A DNA stretch of 44,832 nt from the NCBI GenBank assembly GCA_017432075.1, contig JAFRJV010000052.1, positions 1-44,832 of the forward strand, given 5' to 3'. Shown one piece after another: positions 16,030-23,490 of the stretch. Source of the stretch: Mogibacterium sp. (GTDB taxonomy: Bacteria > Bacillota > Clostridia > Peptostreptococcales > Anaerovoracaceae). Numbering within the stretch: the first letter of the stretch is position 1; each line of letters opens with the position of its first letter. The notes under the pieces are model-generated. The model was not told where the DNA came from. It saw only the letters and a program-made list of their open reading frames with translations, and searched no databases. A program made the translations under genes and the position numbers.

Positions 16030-16048
16030 TAAATTATAAGTAAAGTAA

Positions 16049-16294
16049 ATGGGAAATCCTATAATCACCATAGATCTTCACGGAATGTTCCGTGACGAGG
16101 CGATAAAAACCATCGATAAAGCGCTGAAAAACGCAGATTTCAGCACATATCAGATAAAACTCGTCCATGGTTACAACCGCGGGACCAGCCTCAAAACCAT
16201 GATAACCGAAGAGTACAGGTATCATCCGAAGGTGATCCGCATTAAACCGGGAGATAACCTTGGGACGACGATACTCGTTTTGCGTGAGTTATAA
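16049..16294 (+). CDS. Stand-alone Smr domain protein
   Basis: The 81-residue protein is a single Smr (small MutS-related) domain. It has the N-terminal TIDLHGM motif and the LVHGYNRGTSLK loop that corresponds to the HGxGxGxL signature. Smr domains nick DNA or cleave RNA; in MutS2 they act on collided ribosomes or recombination intermediates. Without a MutS2 core the role here is uncertain. The ribosome site is weak. The flavodoxin gene follows by 14 bp. Confidence 0.82.
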   Translation: MGNPIITIDLHGMFRDEAIKTIDKALKNADFSTYQIKLVHGYNRGTSLKTMITEEYRYHPKVIRIKPGDNLGTTILVLREL

Positions 16295-16308
16295 TAAGGA
16301 GAGCTGCA

Positions 16309-16779
16309 ATGAAAACAGTTTGTCTGTACTACAGCAGGACCGGTAAAACCAGATCGATAATGGAGAGAATGGCCCGGATGCTCGATGCGGATTTGTTCGA
16401 GTACACCGATGGGAAGGACCGCAGCGGTGTAAAGGGCTATATATCAAGCTGTATTGATACGTACAGAGAGATGCCTCCGGTGAGCATCATTGGCGGAGAA
16501 CCCGAGTGGGAGAAATACGACAGAATCATCGTTGCGATGCCGATCTGGGCAGAAGCTCCGTGCGTTATCGGCAAGGCTTTTTTAAAGCAGTACAGCGGAA
16601 AGTTCAAAGGTGATCTGTACCTGGTGGTGACTCATATGGCCAGGGCTGATTACTCTAAATCGATATGCAAAGCTTACTTATACAGCTCAGTGAGACCGAA
16701 AGCACATCTCTCGCTGCAGACAAAGAAGCGTGACTGCGGGGCGGATATCAAACATTTCGTACAGGCGATCGGAAAATGA
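16309..16779 (+). CDS. Flavodoxin-like protein
   Basis: The N-terminal strand and phosphate loop (CLYYSRTGKTRSIM) match the FMN phosphate-binding loop of flavodoxins. AMPIWAEAPC corresponds to the isoalloxazine-flanking loop. The length is 156 residues. It likely carries low-potential electrons in the cytosol. AAGGAGAG precedes the start, and the 3' end overlaps the next gene by 4 bp (ATGA). It is one of three flavodoxin-fold proteins in the window. Confidence 0.82.
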   Translation: MKTVCLYYSRTGKTRSIMERMARMLDADLFEYTDGKDRSGVKGYISSCIDTYREMPPVSIIGGEPEWEKYDRIIVAMPIWAEAPCVIGKAFLKQYSGKFKGDLYLVVTHMARADYSKSICKAYLYSSVRPKAHLSLQTKKRDCGADIKHFVQAIGK

Positions 16780-17315
16780 ATAAACCACATTACGAAGAAC
16801 TTGAAAAGAATATATGCTATGTGATCAAGGAACAGCATATCAAGCTGGGGTTCAGCGACAACAGCAGATGGCTGTATTACCCTTTGAGCGCTCTGAACCA
16901 CCTGATGGGCACTGAATGTGATGTCGACGGTATGGAGAATGCGCTCGAGGGTTTCTTTGATTACGCTGAAGAAAGACTTGGGCAGGGCAAGGCGACCCAC
17001 AAGGGCGAGAGGTTCTGCCTGCACATGGACCCGAAAGCGTCCGTATATGTGCGCGACAACGTTCCTGAGGAGCCGTTCCTCGTGGAGCTTATCGACACTC
17101 TGGAGAAGCATGGGACGACCATGGAGCAGGTGATCGACGTGTTCCGCAAGTATTCGGACAAGGTCCACGCCGAACCGGCAGACAGCGATGAATTTGACAT
17201 GCTCGTGTACTTTGAGGATGGCGAGCCGGATCCTTTCGTGTACTGCCTGGCAGACGAGATGGGTCATGTCACATATCACAGGATGATAATGTCAGAACTG
17301 AAAGACAGACTATGA
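16776..17315 (+). CDS. Uncharacterised protein, possibly DUF3877
   Basis: The soluble acidic protein of 179 residues has a distinctive end, DPFVYCLADEMGHVTYHRM. Length and the TYHR motif near the C-terminus suggest the DUF3877 family of gut Firmicutes, but I hold this loosely. No catalytic motif or membrane segment is visible. Translation is coupled to the flavodoxin gene by an ATGA overlap. Confidence 0.55.
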   Translation: MNKPHYEELEKNICYVIKEQHIKLGFSDNSRWLYYPLSALNHLMGTECDVDGMENALEGFFDYAEERLGQGKATHKGERFCLHMDPKASVYVRDNVPEEPFLVELIDTLEKHGTTMEQVIDVFRKYSDKVHAEPADSDEFDMLVYFEDGEPDPFVYCLADEMGHVTYHRMIMSELKDRL

Positions 17316-17328
17316 AAAGAGGTGCAGT

Positions 17329-17625
17329 ATGCAATTCATAATCAAAGCTTATGACGGAGCGAACATGCTGGATAAGCGGATGGAGGTACGTCCGCAGCAT
17401 CTCGAGGGCATGGCTAAGCTCGGCGGGCACGTTGTATGCGCCGGCGGCCTTACTGACGAGGAAGGCAAGCTGAAAGGCTCCGTGCTTGTATTGGACTTCG
17501 AAGACAGATCAGGAGTCGATGAGTATTTCAGCAATGAGCCATACGTCATCAATAAAGTATGGGAAAAGATAGAGGTCGAGCCTATAAACGTTGTCATACT
17601 GAATGGCAAGAAGGTCGGCAAGTAA
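17329..17625 (+). CDS. YCII-related (YciI-like) protein
   Basis: The 98-residue protein has the dimeric alpha-beta barrel pattern of the YCII family: MQFIIKAYDG at the start, RPQHLEGMAKLGG carrying the conserved His, AGGL in the middle and the late FSNEPYVINKVWEKIEV segment. Some relatives act as small dehalogenase- or lyase-type enzymes; the substrate is unknown here. AGAGGTG precedes the ATG. Confidence 0.85.
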   Translation: MQFIIKAYDGANMLDKRMEVRPQHLEGMAKLGGHVVCAGGLTDEEGKLKGSVLVLDFEDRSGVDEYFSNEPYVINKVWEKIEVEPINVVILNGKKVGK

Positions 17626-17637
17626 GGAGACCCGGGT

Positions 17638-17856
17638 ATGAGCTTCAGGGATTTCAATGATGAAGGTCCGGGAACATTCGGATGGGATTACGTGCTCGGA
17701 GGAAACACGACCGGGCTATTTCCGGATGAGACTTACACCGAAGTGGATGGAGACACAGTTACCGAAGTGACGTATGCTCATACGGGCGGAGGCAAGTACG
17801 AGCCGGTGCGAATCGTGACTTACGAAACTGATCCGGACGAAAAAGATGATGAATAG
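17638..17856 (+). CDS. Small acidic protein of unknown function
   Basis: This 72-residue, strongly acidic protein lacks cysteine and membrane segments and I do not recognise a family. The N-terminal half has an aromatic and glycine pattern (FGWDYVLGGNTTGLFPDE) and the tail is DPDEKDDE. AAGGAG lies upstream of the ATG. Its last codons overlap the start of the Nudix gene, so the two are probably translated together. Confidence 0.55.
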   Translation: MSFRDFNDEGPGTFGWDYVLGGNTTGLFPDETYTEVDGDTVTEVTYAHTGGGKYEPVRIVTYETDPDEKDDE

Positions 17857-18400
17857 TACAAAGTACGCAATACTGGTTCCGTGGATAGAAACGGATGCTG
17901 GGGACGCACTTTTTCTTGAAGTCCGTTCACAGCATGTAAAGCAGCCGGGAGAAGTCTGTTTTCCGGGAGGAAGAGCCGAACCCGGTGAATCTGTAATTGA
18001 CGCGGCAGTCAGGGAGACCTGCGAGGAGCTCGGGATCGAGAGGGACTCTATTGAGGTGATCTCTGAGCTGGAATCTCTGACGATGGGGGATGGCAGGTCG
18101 GTGCACCCGGTCACAGCCAGGCTCAATATCAGGGACCTCGACAGTCTCAAACTATCAGAAAACGAGGTGGCGGAAGTGTTTCTGTTGCCGGCAATCTGGC
18201 TGGAGGGCAATCAATTCGTACATTACGATCTTGCAGCGACACCTGATGAGGAGCTCCCTGAAAAACTCTGCGCATATCTGGCGAATTATGGCGAATACCG
18301 GAAGACCGGTAAGACGGACTACCTTGAGTATGAAGGCCACGGCATCTGGGGCCTGACAGCAAGGATCATAATGGGGACAGTCCCCGTAAGAGATGACTAA
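17846..18400 (+). CDS. CoA pyrophosphatase-type Nudix hydrolase
   Basis: The Nudix box is complete (GGRAEPGESVIDAAVRETCEEL), with the upstream CoA-type context RSQHVKQPGEVCFPGG and the C-terminal IWGLTARII seen in NudL/YeaB enzymes. It likely cleaves CoA or its oxidised forms to 4'-phosphopantetheine and 3',5'-ADP. The last nine residues (GTVPVRDD and the preceding Met) are encoded by a GGGGACAGTCCCC repeat, so the original stop seems to have been replaced. The start overlaps the previous gene; a second ATG follows directly at 17849. Confidence 0.85.
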   Translation: MMNSTKYAILVPWIETDAGDALFLEVRSQHVKQPGEVCFPGGRAEPGESVIDAAVRETCEELGIERDSIEVISELESLTMGDGRSVHPVTARLNIRDLDSLKLSENEVAEVFLLPAIWLEGNQFVHYDLAATPDEELPEKLCAYLANYGEYRKTGKTDYLEYEGHGIWGLTARIIMGTVPVRDD

Positions 18401-18414
18401 CGGGGACTGTCCCC
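18373..18414. repeat. Inverted pair of GGGGACAGTCCCC repeats (type B)
   Basis: GGGGACAGTCCCC at 18373-18385 and its exact reverse complement at 18402-18414 flank a 16-bp spacer ending GATGACTAAC. The left copy lies inside the Nudix coding sequence, the TAA stop is in the spacer, and the right copy is intergenic. The pair can form a hairpin at the end of the transcript. Confidence 0.85.
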
Positions 18415-18472
18415 TAAAAAGGGAAAACAGGGGCGGGACAAATAGACCAATCGAAGAGGAGAAAGAGAAAAA

Positions 18473-18856
18473 ATGAAAAAGTTACTCTATTTGTTACTGG
18501 CAGCGGTTCTGGTTATGGGATTTACGGCATGTGGCGGTTCACAGAGCGCAGACAGCAATGAAGCCGCAGATGAGGACTATATGGTGATAGCGACTCTCAG
18601 GATCAATACCGAAGGCATGGGAACTATCGCATATGCCCTCGAGGGCGAGAAAGTCGTATTCGATAAGGATTTTCCTAACCAGTCGACAATGGTCAACCTC
18701 ACAGAGCCCGGGACGTATGTGATCAAGGCAAAGCCGGATGACGGATGGAAGTTCGTAAAGTGGACCAAAGACGGAGAGGACTTCTCTGAGGAGACGGATA
18801 TCACCGTTGAGGTCACTGAGGACGTAGAGTACATAGCGGTGTTTGACGCGGAGTAG
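18473..18856 (+). CDS. Lipoprotein with InlB B-repeat-like domain
   Basis: A classical lipoprotein signal (MKKLLYLLLAAVLVMGFTAC) places the lipidated cysteine at residue 20. After an acidic linker there is one beta-grasp repeat of the divergent InlB B-repeat type, ending KPDDGWKFVKWTKDGEDF... and VEYIAVF. Such modules occur in surface proteins, often in tandem; a single copy in a 127-residue protein is small. It would sit on the outer face of the membrane. GAGGAGAAAGAG precedes the start. Confidence 0.8.
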   Translation: MKKLLYLLLAAVLVMGFTACGGSQSADSNEAADEDYMVIATLRINTEGMGTIAYALEGEKVVFDKDFPNQSTMVNLTEPGTYVIKAKPDDGWKFVKWTKDGEDFSEETDITVEVTEDVEYIAVFDAE

Positions 18857-18860
18857 AGAA

Positions 18861-19007
18861 ATGGTATTAGTTATCGTGCTGCTGTTTATTGCCTTGATTG
18901 CATATTTCGTTTACATCTCTCTCAAGCATCAAAGATACAGAGATCCGGGAGAAGCGGCTGATGCAAGAAACGTGGAGGAATTCGGCGAACCGGCCAAAAG
19001 CCTGTAA
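18861..19007 (+). CDS. Small single-pass membrane protein (48 aa)
   Basis: The ORF starts 4 bp after the lipoprotein stop. It encodes a hydrophobic helix (MVLVIVLLFIALIAYFVYIS) and a charged tail ending EPAKSL. Its TAA stop is in the same frame as the LURP-one ORF that begins at 19020, with only four codons between. It may therefore be the N-terminal anchor of a membrane-bound LURP-one protein that has been split by a nonsense codon. It could equally be a separate short protein. Confidence 0.5.
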   Translation: MVLVIVLLFIALIAYFVYISLKHQRYRDPGEAADARNVEEFGEPAKSL

Positions 19008-19019
19008 ACGACTTCAAAG

Positions 19020-19517
19020 GTGTTCACTCTGCATCACCGCATAGAGATAACTGATGCGGAAGACAACGTGGTGTACCGTTCTGAATCAAAGTTCCCGTCG
19101 ATCCACGACAAGACCGACATCTATACCGCAGACGACAGACACATCGCGCATATCGAGCGCAAGCTCATCACGCTCCACGAGATCCATTATGTGAACATGG
19201 ACAATGGCAACAGCTTCACGCTTTCCAACGAGATAATGCACATCATAAAGGATGTCACGAATATCGAAGGACTCGGCTGGAAACTGGACGGAAACATACT
19301 GCAGCTCAATTTCACAATAAGAGATGCGGACGGAGAGCTGATAGCTGTTGTGAGCCAGAAGGCATTTTCATTACACGATAAATACTCGGTCGACATATAT
19401 AAGCCGGAGTATGAGGAAGAGGTTGTAGCCATCCTCATAACGCTCCAGCACATGGTGAACGACAGGGAGACTTCAGCGGCATTATCAAGCAGCGGATCAT
19501 CATCTTCAGGACAGTAG
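19020..19517 (+). CDS. LURP-one-related (DUF567/YxjI-like) protein
   Basis: The beta-rich repeats typical of LURP-one-related proteins (tubby-like fold) are visible: FTLHHRIEITDAEDNVVY, IERKLITLHEIHYV, LNFTIRDADGELIAVV and FSLHDKYSVDIY. Known relatives are phospholipid scramblase-like, with unknown bacterial function. The only start is GTG at 19020 with no clear ribosome site. It removes the usual first few residues of the domain, whose expected KVF continues upstream in frame to a TAA at 19005-19007. The tail is Ser/Gly-rich. The stop TAG shares its G with a type B repeat. Confidence 0.7.
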   Translation: MFTLHHRIEITDAEDNVVYRSESKFPSIHDKTDIYTADDRHIAHIERKLITLHEIHYVNMDNGNSFTLSNEIMHIIKDVTNIEGLGWKLDGNILQLNFTIRDADGELIAVVSQKAFSLHDKYSVDIYKPEYEEEVVAILITLQHMVNDRETSAALSSSGSSSSGQ

Positions 19518-19545
19518 GGGACAGTCCCCGGAAGGGATGTCTAAC
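19517..19545 (+). repeat. GGGGACAGTCCCC repeat (type B), after the LURP-one gene
   Basis: The palindrome at 19517-19529 is followed by a 16-bp tail ending ATGTCTAAC. As at dinB, the first G of the repeat is the last base of the upstream TAG stop. The tail reaches to within 2 bp of the next ATG, so the leader of the MazG-like gene is largely repeat DNA. Confidence 0.8.
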
Positions 19546-19547
19546 TT

Positions 19548-19880
19548 ATGAAACAGGAAACGATTGACAGGATAAGAAGATTCACTTCGGACAGGGAATG
19601 GGAGCAGTATCATACTCCGGCGAACCTGGCCAAGAGCATATCGATCGAGGCGAATGAGCTCCTCGAATGCTTTCAATGGAGCGATACGGACTTTGATGTC
19701 GAGCACGTCAAGGAAGAGCTGGCGGACGTGATGGTATACTGCCGCAACATGCTGGATGAGCTTGGCCTGGACGAGGACGAGATCATCAACAGCAAGATGG
19801 ATAAAAACGAGGCGAAGTATCCGGTAGAGCTGGCAAAGGGCAGCGCCGAAAAATATACCGAGCTGAAACGCAAGGGGTAG
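19548..19880 (+). CDS. MazG-like nucleotide pyrophosphohydrolase
   Basis: This all-alpha NTP pyrophosphatase (110 residues) has the ExxE and ExxxD metal-binding pairs IEANELLE and EELADVMVY. It is closest to the RS21-C6/dCTPase-like single-domain branch and probably hydrolyses non-canonical or excess dNTPs in the cytosol. The ribosome site must come from the repeat tail upstream (GGAAGGG), at a longer than usual distance. The esterase gene follows by 6 bp. Confidence 0.88.
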   Translation: MKQETIDRIRRFTSDREWEQYHTPANLAKSISIEANELLECFQWSDTDFDVEHVKEELADVMVYCRNMLDELGLDEDEIINSKMDKNEAKYPVELAKGSAEKYTELKRKG

Positions 19881-19886
19881 CAGACT

Positions 19887-20825
19887 ATGAAGAAAAACAA
19901 ATATCCGATAAACAGGGAATTCCTGCCGCTGAGCAAGTTTACGCCGACTGTCAGCCTCAGAGGCATTGCGCTTGCAAACAAGCTGTACAGAATGCCAAAA
20001 TCGTTGTATAAGGACCCCGAGCTGAAGATCGAAACAGTGAAGATCCCGGGATATATGGATGGGGAGATCGAGCTGATGCTTTTCACGCCTGTGGGCATTG
20101 AGAAGCCTGCTCCGTGCTTCTACTTCATCCATGGAGGCGGCTTCGTATTCGAAGCTGCTTCGTCACACTACAGACGCGCCGCAAGTATTGCGAAGGATGC
20201 GGAATGCATCGTGGCGTTTGTAAGATACAGGCAAGGGCCGGACTTTATTTTCCCTTATCCGCAGGAAGACTGTTATGCAGCTCTCGTGTGGCTCCATGAA
20301 CATGCAGAGGAGATCGGCATAGATCCCGGCAGGATCGGCATAGGCGGAGACAGCGCCGGCGGTACGCTTGCTGTCACATCATGCCTTATCGCACGTGACA
20401 GAGGAAGATCAGATATGATGCCGCTGTTCCAGCTGCTCATATATCCGTTCCTCGACAAAAGGGGCGAGAGCGAGTCTTACCGCAAATACACGGATACACC
20501 TATGTGGAACTCGACTCTTTCCAAGCAGGTGAATCCTATCATTGACCCGCATCCGGAAGAGATACCGCTCGCATACAGGTCGCCTGTCGAGGCTGACACT
20601 CTGGAGGGACTGCCTCAGGCATATATCGAGGTAGCTGAGTTCGATGCCCTGAGGGATGATGGGATACTTTACAGCAAGCTCCTGCAGGAAACAGGCATAG
20701 ACGTGGAATTCCACGACACGCAGGGGACCATGCACGGCTACGATTATGTTCTGAATGCGCCGACGACGATGTTGATGGCGATCTTGAGAATAGAATACAT
20801 GAAGAGGAAGTTCAGCGAATGCTGA
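19887..20825 (+). CDS. Alpha/beta hydrolase, hormone-sensitive lipase family
   Basis: The oxyanion-hole motif FIHGGGF and the nucleophile elbow GGDSAGG identify an HSL-type carboxylesterase. The triad is completed by Asp in VAEFDALRDDG and His in GTMHGYD. The 312-residue length is normal, with no signal peptide, so it is cytosolic. Likely substrates are short-chain acyl esters, possibly xenobiotic. It is tightly linked to the MazG-like gene upstream. Confidence 0.88.
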   Translation: MKKNKYPINREFLPLSKFTPTVSLRGIALANKLYRMPKSLYKDPELKIETVKIPGYMDGEIELMLFTPVGIEKPAPCFYFIHGGGFVFEAASSHYRRAASIAKDAECIVAFVRYRQGPDFIFPYPQEDCYAALVWLHEHAEEIGIDPGRIGIGGDSAGGTLAVTSCLIARDRGRSDMMPLFQLLIYPFLDKRGESESYRKYTDTPMWNSTLSKQVNPIIDPHPEEIPLAYRSPVEADTLEGLPQAYIEVAEFDALRDDGILYSKLLQETGIDVEFHDTQGTMHGYDYVLNAPTTMLMAILRIEYMKRKFSEC

Positions 20826-20849
20826 AAAGTATTGAGGAAGGAGAAAACA

Positions 20850-21362
20850 ATGGAATTCAGGGAAGCAGTAAAAAAACGCTATTCATGCAAGAAGTTCAAT
20901 GGAGTTAAGGTAGAGCAGGAGAAGCTTGAGGCCATTCTGGAAGCAGGCAGACTTGCGCCAACCGCCAAAAACCTCCAGGAACAGCACATCTATGTAGTGC
21001 AGTCGGAGGAGATGCTCGCGAAGATCGACGCTCTCACACCGTGCCGCTACAATGCGCCGACTGTGCTTGTCGTAGCATTTGATAAAAACAATGTCTTCAC
21101 ATATCCGGGCGAAAAGAGAGATTCCGGAGTTGAGGATGCGTCTATCGTTGCAACACATATGATACTTGCAGCAGAGGACGAAGGCGTGGACAGCTGCTGG
21201 GTCAATTTCTTTGATCCTGACAAGGCTGCAGAAGCGCTCGGACTGCCTGAGAATGAAGAGATACTCATGCTGATGGATCTCGGATACGCTGCTGAGGGAG
21301 CAGGACCGCTTCCTAACCACGAATCGAGAAAACCGCTGTCCGAGACAGTTACATATCTGTAA
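20850..21362 (+). CDS. Nitroreductase family protein
   Basis: The single FMN domain of 170 residues begins MEFREAVKKRYSCKKFNG and contains AGRLAPTAKNLQEQ. The late segment is GYAAEGAGPLPNHESRKPL, typical of compact clostridial nitroreductases that use ferredoxin or NAD(P)H. AGGAAGGAG directly before the ATG at 20850 makes this start better than the TTG at 20832. Confidence 0.88.
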   Translation: MEFREAVKKRYSCKKFNGVKVEQEKLEAILEAGRLAPTAKNLQEQHIYVVQSEEMLAKIDALTPCRYNAPTVLVVAFDKNNVFTYPGEKRDSGVEDASIVATHMILAAEDEGVDSCWVNFFDPDKAAEALGLPENEEILMLMDLGYAAEGAGPLPNHESRKPLSETVTYL

Positions 21363-21377
21363 ACAGGAGAACGCAAA

Positions 21378-21851
21378 ATGGAAAAAATCACAACACCTGC
21401 AACCGAAGCACTTGATGCAGCTAGTGCCAAGTATGAATTCCTTGAAGCACCGGGAGCGATCAGCGGCGAAGATTATTCAAGAGCAGTAGGAGCCGACAGG
21501 GCAGCAAGACTGTTCAAAACTCTTGTTATGAGAGGAGATACCACAAAGAATGTCTATGTATTCGTTGTCCCGGCACTGGCAAAGCTGTCGCAGAGACAGA
21601 CCGCAAGAGCGCTTGGCGAGCACGCGCTTGAAATGATCAAGCCGGTCGAGCTCAAGAGCCTGACAGGATATGTACATGGCGGAACTTCACCTCTTGGAAT
21701 GAAGAATCAGTACAGGGTCATCTTCGATGAATGTGCAGGAGATATGGAGACTGTGCTCATCAATGGCGGAGGCGGCGGTTATCTGGTGGAGCTCACACTG
21801 GACGAGTTCGCAAAAGTACAGCCGTATGAGCTCATGCCGCTCAAGAAGTAG
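21378..21851 (+). CDS. ybaK: Cys-tRNA(Pro)/prolyl-tRNA editing deacylase (YbaK/EbsC)
   Basis: This single-domain editing deacylase clears mischarged tRNA(Pro). YbaK signatures are RLFKTLVMRGD with the catalytic lysine, GYVHGGTSPLGMK and NGGGGG. The length is 157 residues. AGGAG precedes the ATG. It follows the nitroreductase by 15 bp, with no functional link visible. Confidence 0.9.
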   Translation: MEKITTPATEALDAASAKYEFLEAPGAISGEDYSRAVGADRAARLFKTLVMRGDTTKNVYVFVVPALAKLSQRQTARALGEHALEMIKPVELKSLTGYVHGGTSPLGMKNQYRVIFDECAGDMETVLINGGGGGYLVELTLDEFAKVQPYELMPLKK

Positions 21852-21872
21852 GATTCAAGGGTAAAATAAGCT

Positions 21873-22439
21873 ATGAGCAATCTGATCACCAGAACAACCG
21901 AACTTGCGATGTCAGTAACGCTGACATATATAAAGCCGGGCGATACAGTGATCGACGCGACCTGCGGGACCGGTCAGGATACTGTAGTGCTTGCACGCGC
22001 AGTGGGAAATGAAGGCAGTGTCTACGCTTTTGACATTCAGAAGAGCGCTCATCTGCTTACTGAGGCGCGCCTTAAATCGCACGGGATCACTAACGTGCAT
22101 CTGAAAATGCAGTCGTTCGTGTCGATGAGCGATCACATACCGGAAAGAAGTGCAGCCGCTGTTGTTTTCAACCTGGGCTACCTGCCGGGAGGAGATCACA
22201 GCATAACTACGACTGCAGACACGACTCTGGAAGGTCTTGAGGCAGCGCTCAGGACTATCAGACCCGGCGGCATTGTGACAGTCGTCATGTATGATGGCCA
22301 CGAGGAAGGGGCAGAGGAAAAGAAGGCAATTCTGGAATGGGCGGAAGATCTCGACCAAAGCAGGTATCACGTGGCATATGTAAGCCTGCTCAATCAGAAG
22401 AAACATCCGCCTGAGATCCTTTGGATAACGAAAAAATAG
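21873..22439 (+). CDS. mnmM: tRNA U34 methyltransferase MnmM (YtqB family)
   Basis: This class I SAM-dependent methyltransferase of 188 residues has motif I VIDATCGTGQDT. It also has the YtqB-specific NLGYLPGGDHSITT loop, formerly annotated as rRNA methylase (PF06962). In Bacillus subtilis this family makes the final methyl transfer of mnm5s2U at tRNA wobble position 34. MnmA, which thiolates the same base, is encoded at 42.8 kb. The start has a moderate ribosome site (AAGGG). Confidence 0.88.
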   Translation: MSNLITRTTELAMSVTLTYIKPGDTVIDATCGTGQDTVVLARAVGNEGSVYAFDIQKSAHLLTEARLKSHGITNVHLKMQSFVSMSDHIPERSAAAVVFNLGYLPGGDHSITTTADTTLEGLEAALRTIRPGGIVTVVMYDGHEEGAEEKKAILEWAEDLDQSRYHVAYVSLLNQKKHPPEILWITKK

Positions 22440-22450
22440 GAGGTCACAGT

Positions 22451-22900
22451 ATGTTTGATTTACTAAACTCAAAAGCGAGCGCGTTTGAAACGAAGCTCAT
22501 GGTATACATCATACTGGGTGTCGTGGCGATAGTTATCGTCAACTTGCTTCTTGATGGAGTAAGAAAGTACATCCGGGGGCTGGATACCGCGGCTCTGGGA
22601 GCTTTATTCATATTCCTGGGATATAAAGCTTCAGAATTTGAGCTGGTCAAAGCTTTGACCAATCTTCTGTATCTGGTCGGAGGGCTATTGTTTGCCCTCG
22701 GTATCCTTATATTTATTATAAAGACGATCAGAAGAGCTAAGCGGAAAGCAAGGAAAAGCGGACCTCCGATGCCAAAGGAACCGGCAGAACCGGCCGTTAA
22801 GCCGGATGAGCCAAAGGCTTCAGAACTGACGCTGACGCCTGAAGAGCCGAAGCATGAAGCATCGAAGCCGGGAGAGCCTAAACACGCATCTAAGGAGTAG
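22451..22900 (+). CDS. Membrane protein with charged Pro-rich tail
   Basis: Three hydrophobic helices (about residues 16-35, 45-60 and 65-92) are followed by a basic stretch and a disordered tail. The tail repeats EPKxxxxKPGEPK-like units rich in Pro, Lys and Glu. I do not recognise a family. AGGAGG spaced 8 nt from the ATG at 22451 decides the start over the upstream ATG within the mnmM gene. The tail suggests a cytosolic interaction region. Confidence 0.65.
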   Translation: MFDLLNSKASAFETKLMVYIILGVVAIVIVNLLLDGVRKYIRGLDTAALGALFIFLGYKASEFELVKALTNLLYLVGGLLFALGILIFIIKTIRRAKRKARKSGPPMPKEPAEPAVKPDEPKASELTLTPEEPKHEASKPGEPKHASKE

Positions 22901-22908
22901 TTAGAACA

Positions 22909-23445
22909 ATGAAAATACTTGTACTTGAAAGCAGCGGGAACATAAGAGGTTCATCAAATATGCTTGCAGACGAATTCATCCGCGGAGCAGAGGAGAACGG
23001 CCACGAGATCACTGTTTATAATGTCATAAGAAAGAACATCAAGCCTTGTCTCGGATGCGGCAGCTGCGGAATGTCGGGCATGTGTGTCCTGCAGGACGAC
23101 TACGAGAACGAGCTTAAACCGCTTATAATCGACAGCGACATGATCGTATTCGTAATGCCTGTCTATTACTACAACTGGCCGGCGCCTCTCAAGGCTTGTG
23201 TGGACCGTTTCTACAGCTTTACTGTTGAGCTGACGGCCATGCATAAGAAGACCGCATTCCTGTCAGTTGCATGGGATGATACGGACACAGTCTTCGATAT
23301 CCCGAAGGCATATTATAAGCAGGTCTGCAATTACATGCAGTTTGAAGACTGCGGAATGGTGCTTGGCAGAGGATGCGGAACTCCGTCAATGACGAGAAGC
23401 AGCGCTTATCCGAAGCAGGCATATGAGCTTGGAAAGAGCATATAG
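22909..23445 (+). CDS. Flavodoxin-fold iron-sulfur flavoprotein/NAD(P)H reductase
   Basis: The chain begins with the FMN-reductase pattern LVLESSGNIRGSSNMLADEF. It contains a cysteine cluster CLGCGSCGMSGMC placed as in iron-sulfur flavoproteins, then PVYYYNWPAPLKACVDRFY for the FMN face. The length is 178 residues. It probably couples a 4Fe-4S cluster or redox cysteines with FMN for electron transfer or oxygen/peroxide reduction. AAGGAG lies 10 nt before the ATG. Confidence 0.82.
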   Translation: MKILVLESSGNIRGSSNMLADEFIRGAEENGHEITVYNVIRKNIKPCLGCGSCGMSGMCVLQDDYENELKPLIIDSDMIVFVMPVYYYNWPAPLKACVDRFYSFTVELTAMHKKTAFLSVAWDDTDTVFDIPKAYYKQVCNYMQFEDCGMVLGRGCGTPSMTRSSAYPKQAYELGKSI

Positions 23446-23490
23446 AATAATCATAGAGACTTTTAGCGTCTGTGAAAAAAGGGGGAGACT

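Noticed and set aside
13958-19529. GGGGACAGTCCCC sites as transcription-factor operators
   Set aside because: Their location at stop codons and inside a CDS, the fixed tail and the inverted pairing fit a dispersed repeat better than an operator.
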